Part shown: piece after piece, positions 16,355-22,215 of the stretch
Numbering within the stretch: the stretch's first letter is position 1
Layout of the letters: each line of letters begins with the position of its first letter
DNA from: an uncultured Collinsella sp.
GTDB lineage: Bacteria > Actinomycetota > Coriobacteriia > Coriobacteriales > Coriobacteriaceae
Length of the DNA: 22,215 bases
Direction of reading: 5' to 3'
Assembly: GCA_934650095.1 (NCBI GenBank)
Contig: CAKUFT010000024.1
Location: forward strand, 1-22,215
Program-made: the position numbers and the translations under genes
Notes under the pieces: model-generated
What the model was told of the DNA's origin: nothing
What the model saw: the letters and a program-made list of their open reading frames with translations, nothing else
The model's database searches: none

Positions 16355-17215
16355 ATGGTAATCGATATGCTGGTCCAGCCCATGCTCTACGGCGAGATCT
16401 ATACGCCGGGCGACGAGCCAGACGGCTTTGGTTTTTGGGAGCGTGAGTTTGGCATGGGGCACATGGGTCCCATGGACTGGGATGAGCTCGTGGCCGAGAT
16501 GGATGTCTGCGATGTACGGAAAAGCGTGCTCATGCCGCTCGATGTGACCACGGCGTGCGGCGGACACTTTGGCACCAACGACCAGGTTGCCGCGCTTGTT
16601 GCTGCGCACCCCGATCGTCTATGGGGATTTGCGAGCGTGGACCCGCAAGTGAGTGGCGCCGCCGACGAACTGGAGCGCGCCTTTACCGAGCTGGGGGCCA
16701 AGGGGCTCTGCCTGCATCCGGCAAAGCAGGGTTTTGCGCCCGATGATGCCGTTGCCGAGCCGCTCTACAAGCTCTGTGAGCGCTACAACAAGCCGGTGGT
16801 GTTTCATGCCGGTATGTCCTGGGAGCCGGGTGCGGAGCTTTCGCGAAGCCACCCGCTTGCGTTTGAGCACACCATCGCAACGCATCCGGATGTGCGCTTT
16901 AACCTGACTCACTTTGGTTGGCCCTGGGTGCGCGAAACCGTGGCGATGCTGCTCAAGTATCCCAATTGCTATACGGATACCTCTATTACCTATATCGATT
17001 CGCCCGAAGAAATGATGCAGCGGCTCTTCACCGTCGATATGGGACCGCTGTGGTATGAGCGTGCCCTGTCGCATCAGGTGATGTTTGCCAGCAATACGCC
17101 ACGCTTCCGCGCCTTCAAGCTCAAGCGGGCGCTTGATGCTGTGCCCATGCGCGATGAGGCGCGGGAGAATCTGTATTCCGGCACGGCGCTGCGTTTTCTG
17201 AAAGGTGATGAGTGA
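16355..17215 (+). CDS. Amidohydrolase_2-type TIM-barrel protein lacking usual metal ligands
   Basis: The 286-residue protein has the layout of the amidohydrolase_2 (decarboxylase-like) family: VDPQ at 95-98, GAKGLCLHP at 114-122, VVFHAG at 148-153, NLTHFGWPWV at 183-192, a TDTS strand at 207-210 and FASNTPRF at 244-251 before the closing helix. H151 and H186 are the expected conserved histidines. The N-terminal IDxHxH motif reads I-D-M-L-V-Q, and the usual FGSDYP aspartate is N247. Activity may therefore need no metal, use other ligands, or be lost. AAAGGAG at 16341-16347 supports ATG 16355. It precedes and nearly overlaps the YjbQ gene, so it is co-transcribed. Confidence 0.8.
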   Translation: MVIDMLVQPMLYGEIYTPGDEPDGFGFWEREFGMGHMGPMDWDELVAEMDVCDVRKSVLMPLDVTTACGGHFGTNDQVAALVAAHPDRLWGFASVDPQVSGAADELERAFTELGAKGLCLHPAKQGFAPDDAVAEPLYKLCERYNKPVVFHAGMSWEPGAELSRSHPLAFEHTIATHPDVRFNLTHFGWPWVRETVAMLLKYPNCYTDTSITYIDSPEEMMQRLFTVDMGPLWYERALSHQVMFASNTPRFRAFKLKRALDAVPMRDEARENLYSGTALRFLKGDE

Positions 17216-17216
17216 C

Positions 17217-17645
17217 ATGGTGACACTCGAGACATTGAGTTATCTATCGACGGCGCCCGACCAGTTCATCGACATCACAGAAGATGTGCATGCCGCCATC
17301 GAGCGTAGTGCGGTGACCGATGGACTGGCAGCGATTATTTTGTCGCATACGACTTGCGGCATCGTGGTGAACGAGGGGCTTCCGTGCGTGGAGACCGATC
17401 TCATGGAGACGCTCGATCGCATTGCCCCGCCCGATGCCCCCTATGCGCATGCTCATTTCTTGCCGAGTTATGGCGCCACGGGCAATAACTCCTGTGGCCA
17501 TATCAAGAGCATGATTTGCGGCAATAGCTGCTTCTTCCCCGTTCAAGACGGCCACATCGTATGTGGCGGGGCCCAGAACATCTACCTTGCGGAGTTCGAT
17601 GGGCCTCAGAAGCGAAAAGTGTACGTTGAGGTGCTGGGCGAGTAG
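17217..17645 (+). CDS. yjbQ: YjbQ/UPF0047 family protein
   Basis: The 142-residue protein has the signature set of the YjbQ family (COG0432): FIDITEDV at 17-24, LSHTTCGIVVNEG at 42-54, HIKSMICG at 95-102, and GHIVCGGAQNIYLAEFDGP at 112-130. E. coli YjbQ has weak thiamin-phosphate-synthase activity in the literature; the true role is unsettled. Position among sugar kinases suggests a role on a phosphorylated metabolite, by inference. ATG 17217 is chosen because AAAGGTG sits 9 bases before it; ATG 17208 would overlap the previous gene by 8 bases (ATGAGTGA) and is the alternative. Six cysteines in 142 residues is notable. Confidence 0.82.
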   Translation: MVTLETLSYLSTAPDQFIDITEDVHAAIERSAVTDGLAAIILSHTTCGIVVNEGLPCVETDLMETLDRIAPPDAPYAHAHFLPSYGATGNNSCGHIKSMICGNSCFFPVQDGHIVCGGAQNIYLAEFDGPQKRKVYVEVLGE

Positions 17646-17686
17646 CAGTTGATGCCTGCGAGTCGGCGAGCTAAAGGAGATTGACC

Positions 17687-18496
17687 ATGTCGTTTATGGC
17701 TTCGATGTTTGGGACCGAGAAACCGGTCATTGGCATGCTGCATCTGCAGCCGCTGCCTGGCGATCCTCTGTATTATCCGAGCGGCAGCGTTTCGCGCGTG
17801 ATCGATGCCGCCAAGCGCGATCTCGAAGCGCTGCAGTCGGGTGGCGTGGACGGCATTCTGATCACCAATGAGCTGTCGATGCCCTACGAGCAGCATGTGT
17901 CGGCAGTGACCCTTGCCGCTATGGGGCATGTCATCGGCGCTCTTGCCGCAGAGTTCTCGACCCCTTGGGGTGCAGAGGCTATTTATGACGGCGATGCCAC
18001 GATCGAGCTGTGCGCCGCCGTCGAGGCGCAGTTTACACGCTGCAATTTCTGCGGTGCCTGGGCTGGCGATCTTGGCCTGATCAATCGTGACTTTGCGCAC
18101 ACCATGCGCCGCCGCGCCGCCCTGCGTTTGGATGACCTAAAGATGTTCCATTTCATCACAAGCGAGGGCGAGGTGTATCTTAACGACCGATCGACTCCCG
18201 ATATTGCCGATTCGCTGGTATTCAACTGCCTGCCCGACGCCCTTGTCATTGGCGGGTCTGCTGCCGGGCGCGGAGCTTCGGGCGAGCTTGCCGACGAGGT
18301 GCGCGCCCGTGTTGGCGATGTGCCGGTGGTATGTGGAACGGGATGCCGCGAGAATACCGTTGCAGACGTGTTTTCACATTATGATGGCGCGTTTGTCGGT
18401 ACCTGTCTCAAGCGAGACGGCAAGCTCGACGCCCCTGTCGAAGCCGAGCGGGTGGTGCGATTCATGGCTGCCGCCCGTGCCGCGAGAGGGGAGTGA
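17687..18496 (+). CDS. BtpA/SgcQ family TIM-barrel protein
   Basis: The 269-residue protein shows the BtpA (COG0434) signature PVIGMLHLQPLPGDP at 13-27, then the GGVDGILITNE segment and a C-terminal GTGCRENTVADVF and DGAFVGTCLKRDG, which look like the phosphate-binding end of a TIM barrel. Family members include SgcQ of the E. coli sgc sugar operon and BtpA linked to photosystem I in cyanobacteria; no reaction is firmly established. ATG 17687 has AAAGGAGA at 17673-17680. It overlaps or abuts the FGGY kinase start, so the two are likely produced together and may act in sequence. Confidence 0.83.
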   Translation: MSFMASMFGTEKPVIGMLHLQPLPGDPLYYPSGSVSRVIDAAKRDLEALQSGGVDGILITNELSMPYEQHVSAVTLAAMGHVIGALAAEFSTPWGAEAIYDGDATIELCAAVEAQFTRCNFCGAWAGDLGLINRDFAHTMRRRAALRLDDLKMFHFITSEGEVYLNDRSTPDIADSLVFNCLPDALVIGGSAAGRGASGELADEVRARVGDVPVVCGTGCRENTVADVFSHYDGAFVGTCLKRDGKLDAPVEAERVVRFMAAARAARGE

Positions 18497-18501
18497 GCGG
18501 C

Positions 18502-20019
18502 ATGCCGTACTATCTTGGCATCGACATCGGAACGAGCGCGTCCAAGGGTGTGTTAATTGATGTGGAGTGTCGAATTGTGGCGCAGGCATCTTGTCAACAT
18601 GAGACCGAGAACCCTCGGGATGGTTGGTATCAGCACGATGCAGAAGCGATTTGGTGGGGTGATTTTTGCCGGCTGTCTCGCGAGCTCATCGAGCGCGCGA
18701 GTATCGAGGCGAGCCAGATCCGCTGCGTAGGGTTGTCGGCTTTGGGCTGTGATTGCGTGCCGGTCGATGAAGATTGCCACGCCTTGGCTCCGGCAATTTT
18801 GTACGGGGTCGACGCTCGCTCGAAGCCGCAGATTGACGAGCTTCTTTCTGAATATGGTCCCGATCGAGCTCGTGAGCTCTTTGGACACGACCCGTGCTCG
18901 TCCGATATCGCTCCCAAGGTCCTTTGGTTTAAGGAGAATATGCCCGAGGTCCATGAGCGGGCGGCGAAGTTTCTTACGGCTTCGTCCTATCTATGTGCCA
19001 AGCTTACCGGCAAGTTTACGATTGACCGTTATCTTGCCGAGGATTTCCTGCCCTTATACGATCGCGAGACGTGGCGGGTTAATGAGCGCGGGTGCGCGCG
19101 GTTCTGCCGTCCCGACCAGATGGCCGAAGTCATGGCGGCGACCGATATCGCCGGCGTAATCACGAATCGTGCAGCGGATGAAACCGGTCTTGCGAAGGGA
19201 ACGCCGGTGCTTGTCGGAACGGGTGACTCGGGCGCCGAGGCGATTTCTACTGGAGTGTTCTGCCCCGGGGACATGATGGTGCAACTCGGGAGCACGGCCT
19301 ACTTTATCTATTTGGCGGACCATATGGTCGATGACGCCCGTCTGTGGCCGGGAACATTCATCATCCCCGGAACCTACGGTATCTGCGCTGGCACCAATAC
19401 TGCGGGTGCGTTGACGGCATGGTTGCGACGCGAGTTGTACCGCGATGCCGTGGATGCCGAACGCTCCGGCGGCCCCGATGCCTATGAGGTCATGGCGCAC
19501 GATGCCGGGCAGGTAGGTCCTGGAGCGGATGGCCTTCTGTGTCTTCCATACTTTGCGGGCGAGCGCACCCCGCTCAACGATCCCGAGGCGCGTGGCGTGT
19601 TCTTCGGTCTGACCGAAAGGCATACCCGGGGCCATATGGTCCGCGCGGCTTTGGAAGGGATCGCCTATACGGTCGCGGCTCATGTCGACATCATCGAGCG
19701 CGAGCACGGGCTTCCCATCGAGCACATCATGGTCGTGGGAGGCGGAACTAAGAATCCGGTATGGATGCAAGCGATTGCCGATGTCTGCGGTCGTGAAGTT
19801 TCGGTTGCGAAGGTTACGGTGGGCGCATGTTTTGGCGATGCCCTTATGGCGGCACTTGCTGGCGGCGCCTATTCATCATGGGGTGAGCTTGCCCGGATTC
19901 TTGGGGTCGCGCAAACGATCGAACCTGATATGGACGCTCATGAGCTGTACGCATCGCGCCGCCATATCTTTGATGAGCTATATGCGCGAAATTGCGACCT
20001 TATGCACGAGCTGGTGTAG
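18502..20019 (+). CDS. FGGY-family carbohydrate kinase, xylulokinase-like
   Basis: The 505-residue protein has the N-terminal ATPase fold motif GIDIGTSASKG at 6-16, GTGDSGAEAIS at 239-249 with likely catalytic D242, YFAGERTPLND near 350 and VVGGGTKNPVWMQAIADV near 412-429. This is the FGGY family in its xylulokinase/gluconokinase-like branch, which phosphorylates free sugars or polyols. The substrate loop ILYGVDARSKPQ differs from the WNDGRT of typical xylulokinases, so the sugar is uncertain. ATG 18502 has AGGGGAG 8 bases upstream; GTG 18493 would overlap the BtpA stop. It is the last gene of the unit. Confidence 0.87.
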   Translation: MPYYLGIDIGTSASKGVLIDVECRIVAQASCQHETENPRDGWYQHDAEAIWWGDFCRLSRELIERASIEASQIRCVGLSALGCDCVPVDEDCHALAPAILYGVDARSKPQIDELLSEYGPDRARELFGHDPCSSDIAPKVLWFKENMPEVHERAAKFLTASSYLCAKLTGKFTIDRYLAEDFLPLYDRETWRVNERGCARFCRPDQMAEVMAATDIAGVITNRAADETGLAKGTPVLVGTGDSGAEAISTGVFCPGDMMVQLGSTAYFIYLADHMVDDARLWPGTFIIPGTYGICAGTNTAGALTAWLRRELYRDAVDAERSGGPDAYEVMAHDAGQVGPGADGLLCLPYFAGERTPLNDPEARGVFFGLTERHTRGHMVRAALEGIAYTVAAHVDIIEREHGLPIEHIMVVGGGTKNPVWMQAIADVCGREVSVAKVTVGACFGDALMAALAGGAYSSWGELARILGVAQTIEPDMDAHELYASRRHIFDELYARNCDLMHELV

Positions 20020-20085
20020 CGCCGCCGAATTGCCCCACGCTCTTATGGGGGCTGCGTTGTGCGATTCGCATGTTCCTTGAGAGGC

Positions 20086-20315
20086 GTGGGCAAAAAATGC
20101 CAAATATGAGTACTGTCACTAATTTAGTGGCAGCAAAATCAGGCTCTTGAGGCCTTTATTGAGCGTCTGCGGGCGATTGAAACCTGTTATTGATGGCTTT
20201 AAGTATGCTAAAACGACCTGATAATGAACAGTTGTATATTATCAGGTCGTTGTTTTGATGCAAAATAATGTGACTAGTTTTACAACATTACTCATATTTG
20301 GCATTTTTTGCCCAC
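20086..20315. repeat. 230-bp AT-rich element with perfect 27-bp inverted termini
   Basis: Positions 20086-20112 and 20289-20315 are perfect inverted copies of 27 bases (starting GTGGGCAAAAAATGCC). Inside lie a short stem CACTA 20117-20121 / TAGTG 20125-20129 and a perfect 14-bp stem AACGACCTGATAAT 20212-20225 / ATTATCAGGTCGTT 20238-20251 with a 12-base loop. The interior is more AT-rich than the flanks and has no convincing gene. It fills the 301-base gap between two convergent genes and ends 5 bases before the tatD-like stop. It may be a MITE-like element or a dispersed structured repeat; it may also act as a bidirectional terminator. No clear target-site duplication was seen. Confidence 0.7.
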
Positions 20316-20320
20316 CAGGG

Positions 20321-21103
20321 TTAGTGGAAGTCGAAAATGGAGCGGGAATTTTCCAGGACGACCGACTTGACGCTTTCCGCGGCGCAGTCTTTAAGCGTGG
20401 CAATGATCTCGGATGTTCTTATGAGTGAATCGACGAGCTGCCGCGCGGATGTTTTCGCGTCTGGTTCGGCCGGCGTGTCGGTTTCGAGTAACAGGCGGTT
20501 CAGTGGAATCTGTCGTGCGTATTCGCGCCCGCGTTTGGTCGCAAGCATCCGCTCATTCACGGAAAAATAGCAGCCTGCGTTTCGCGCGCGGACGAACTCG
20601 TTCGAGGTACCGCTAAACCAGTGGAAGATGATAGCGGGGGAGTCGGGGCTTGGGGTGAGCAATTCATGTGACCCGAGGACGTCCAGCACGGTTCCTGCCG
20701 AACGAACGGCGTGAATTGATATCACGCGCCCGGCAAGAGAGTGCTGCACGAGTGCATCGCAGAGCCGGTCAAATGCCTGTACTTGTAGCGGCTCGCTTCC
20801 GGCAAAACGAGCGGAAAAGTCGAGCCCGACCTCGCCGATCAAGCGTTCTTGTGCAGCGACTTCGCAAAGCAGATTGATTTCAGCGTTGCCACATCGTCCG
20901 TCGGCGAGCCACCAGGGATGGAGGCCGATGCCGGCAAAGATATTTGAACGGTTGCAAGCGCGCTTCTTGGCGCGTGCAAAGTCGCGCGGATCGACGCCGC
21001 AGTCAAATAGAACCAGGTCCAGCGTCGTTGCCTCATCGGCAACGGCGTCCGGGTGAGCCATTAGATCAAGATGGCAGTGTGCATCAAATAACCAGGGCTC
21101 CAT
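20321..21103 (-). CDS. TatD-family metal-dependent hydrolase
   Basis: The 260-residue protein has all six expected metal ligands: H9 and H11 in FDAHCHLD, E91 in IGEVGLDF, H131 in SIHAVR, H161 in FHWFSG and D209 in LLLETDTP. It therefore belongs to the TatD/YcfH/YjjV group of deoxyribonucleases or phosphoesterases. It lies 14 bases downstream of the ThiF-type gene on the same strand, so the two form a small operon. A weak CGGAG precedes the ATG (complement of 21101-21103). The stop is almost touched by the inverted-repeat element, so a recent insertion there did not cut the gene. Confidence 0.88.
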   Translation of the reverse strand: MEPWLFDAHCHLDLMAHPDAVADEATTLDLVLFDCGVDPRDFARAKKRACNRSNIFAGIGLHPWWLADGRCGNAEINLLCEVAAQERLIGEVGLDFSARFAGSEPLQVQAFDRLCDALVQHSLAGRVISIHAVRSAGTVLDVLGSHELLTPSPDSPAIIFHWFSGTSNEFVRARNAGCYFSVNERMLATKRGREYARQIPLNRLLLETDTPAEPDAKTSARQLVDSLIRTSEIIATLKDCAAESVKSVVLENSRSIFDFH

Positions 21104-21117
21104 CTCGGCGCGCTCCG

Positions 21118-21915
21118 CTAGTCCAAGCGCTGGCCATCGGCGCGCACGCGCTCGGTGCCGCGCCCGCTGATCTGGCGGATAACCTCGCCGGCAATCATCT
21201 GACCCATGATGGGCGGCATAAAGCTGGCGGTACCCAACTCGGTACGCTCGTGGATGTTGGACGGGTCGCGGGGTTGGGTTTTAACCGATTCCTCGCAGCT
21301 AAACAGCACGTGCAGGCTCTTGATTCCGCGCTTCTTACATTCTTTGCGCATAATGCGGCTCATGGGGTCACGTACCGTATCGAAGATGTCGGCAAAGCGC
21401 AGGCACTCGGGATGGAGCTTGTTGGCTCCGCCCATAGAGCTAACCAAACGAATGTTGTGGTCCTGAGCATATTTGGCAATGGTGAGCTTGGCCGAGATGG
21501 TGTCGATGGCGTCGACGACATAGTCGAGCTTGCCGTCCGTCTGCTCCAAAACGCTCGCGAAGAAATCATCGATGTTGTCGCTCAGCAGGTATTCGGTACG
21601 TTTGATGACGGTGGCGGCAGGATTGATATCGTGGATCATGGCTTCCATCACGTCAACCTTGCGCTTGCCGATGGTGCTGTGAAAGGCGATGGCCTGGCGA
21701 TTGATATTGCTGGGTGCGATGATGTCCTTGTCCAGAATTACAAAATGACCAATGCCGCCGCGGGCGAGTGCCTCGCAGCAGTTGGAGCCCACACCTCCGC
21801 AGCCGAGTACCAGCACCGTGGCGTTGGCGAGCTTGTCGAGCGCCTCGCGACCCATGATGATCTCGAGCTTGGTGTCGCGCGTCTCGATGGGGGCGGCGGC
21901 TGCGGTTTCGGTCAT
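21118..21915 (-). CDS. tcdA: ThiF/HesA-family E1-like enzyme, TcdA-type
   Basis: The 265-residue protein has the adenylation fold: LVLGCGGVGSN at 36-46, ILDKDIIAPSNINRQ at 60-74 and the lysine of TIGKRKVDVM at 81-90. Together with the length, this matches TcdA (CsdL/YgdL), which dehydrates t6A37 in tRNA to the cyclic form ct6A using ATP. A role in other sulfur or ubiquitin-like transfer cannot be excluded. The start at 21915 (CAT 21913-21915) has GGAGG six bases upstream, complement of CCTCC 21922-21926. A longer in-frame reading from 22071 would cross the promoter and adds a non-conserved tail, so it is rejected. Confidence 0.85.
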   Translation of the reverse strand: MTETAAAAPIETRDTKLEIIMGREALDKLANATVLVLGCGGVGSNCCEALARGGIGHFVILDKDIIAPSNINRQAIAFHSTIGKRKVDVMEAMIHDINPAATVIKRTEYLLSDNIDDFFASVLEQTDGKLDYVVDAIDTISAKLTIAKYAQDHNIRLVSSMGGANKLHPECLRFADIFDTVRDPMSRIMRKECKKRGIKSLHVLFSCEESVKTQPRDPSNIHERTELGTASFMPPIMGQMIAGEVIRQISGRGTERVRADGQRLD

Positions 21916-21958
21916 AGATATCCTCCGATGGGGAAGCTGTCGTGTTTTAGCTATCGCC

Positions 21959-21988
21959 ATTATAGGTATTATCGCGATTCCATTTGAA
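21959..21988 (-). promoter_or_regulatory. Promoter of the tcdA-tatD operon
   Basis: On the minus strand TTCAAA (complement of 21983-21988) is followed after 18 bases by a perfect TATAAT (complement of 21959-21964). The predicted start near 21951 leaves a leader of about 36 bases to the ATG at 21915. Confidence 0.6.
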
Positions 21989-22121
21989 CCCTCGGGGCTT
22001 GTTGAAATGAGACCAGGATTCGCATAAGATGAAGCAGATGGCACCCGTTGCAGCGGGTTGGCCAACTCCAATGCACGTTTGTAGCGTGAGAAGTGGCCGT
22101 CTTCGCATTACGCGGGGGCGG

Positions 22122-22208
22122 CTATTTCATTCGACCTCCAATGTGGATGCCGAGCTCCACAGCCGCGATTGCAAGCAATAACAACGTCAGGACATCGTCA
22201 ATACTCAT
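22122..22208 (-). CDS. Possible 28-residue hydrophobic peptide
   Basis: The minus strand encodes a 28-residue peptide: MSIDDVLTLLLLAIAAVELG and then IHIGGRMK. It is acidic at the start, has one membrane-length hydrophobic stretch at about 6-24, and ends in Arg/Lys. That shape is shared by small membrane peptides and holin-like type I toxins, but I do not recognise the family. The frame is open to the window edge, so the true start may lie outside, and no ribosome site can be judged. Just past the stop the DNA can fold (AAGTGGCCGTCT 22091-22102 with GGGCGGCTATTT 22116-22127, several G-T pairs). The 206 bases between this ORF and the tcdA start hold only the tcdA promoter and a small ACCCG/CGGGT hairpin (22043-22058). 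Confidence 0.3.
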   Translation of the reverse strand: MSIDDVLTLLLLAIAAVELGIHIGGRMK

Positions 22209-22215
22209 AGTCCAT

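Noticed and set aside
20086..20315. Complete insertion sequence with transposase
   Set aside because: The interval is only 230 bases and has no coding frame of useful length.
22043..22058. ACCCG/CGGGT hairpin as a terminator
   Set aside because: The stem is 5 bp and no T-run follows on either strand.
21916..22071. 52-residue N-terminal extension of the ThiF-type protein
   Set aside because: It crosses a TATAAT promoter and a good ribosome site at 21922-21926, and is not family-like.
1..22215. tRNA, rRNA or CRISPR array
   Set aside because: No cloverleaf with a T-loop motif, no rRNA-like conserved stretch and no regularly spaced direct repeats were noticed by eye.

Overview
The window reads as chromosomal DNA of a gut actinobacterium of the class Coriobacteriia, most likely Collinsella. 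This rests on high-GC codon use throughout, compact operons with clear AAGGAGG-type ribosome sites, a strictly anaerobic-looking metabolic gene set, and an Amadori-product operon like the one known from that genus. The genus assignment is inference. No rRNA, tRNA, CRISPR array or transposase gene was seen.

Region 1 (56-4747, + strand) is a tight five-gene unit. It encodes a small [2Fe-2S] protein, an FAD/NAD oxidoreductase fused to a ferredoxin domain, a stand-alone BFD-type [2Fe-2S] protein, a DAO-family flavoprotein and an iron-type alcohol dehydrogenase. The first four resemble a split HcnABC/hydroxyproline/opine/sarcosine dehydrogenase complex with unknown substrate. A long inverted repeat and T-run (4759-4821) closes the unit.

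Region 2 (4947-8560, + strand) holds pgi with its own terminator, a fragment of a deoC aldolase gene, and two HAD phosphatases separated by a terminator.

Region 3 (8619-15408, + strand) is a fructoselysine/Amadori catabolic locus: a GntR/UTRA regulator (frlR-like), a promoter with palindromic candidate operators, a YfcC-type permease, a YtcJ-like amidohydrolase, FrlC-like epimerase, FrlB-like deglycase and FrlD-like kinase. The expected route is uptake of an Amadori compound, phosphorylation at C6 by FrlD, and cleavage by FrlB to glucose 6-phosphate and an amine. FrlC would recycle the 3-epimer. The product glucose 6-phosphate is the substrate of the nearby Pgi.

Region 4 (15527-20019, + strand) follows a strong intrinsic terminator. 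It holds a second FrlD-like kinase, an amidohydrolase lacking most metal ligands, a YjbQ protein, a BtpA/SgcQ protein and an FGGY kinase. This combination is the least explained part of the window and the best candidate for a new pathway or an extension of the Amadori pathway.

Region 5 (20020-22215) holds an AT-rich 230-bp element bounded by perfect 27-bp inverted repeats. It is followed on the - strand by a TatD-type nuclease/hydrolase gene and the ThiF/TcdA-type gene upstream of it, and at the right edge a possible 28-residue hydrophobic peptide.
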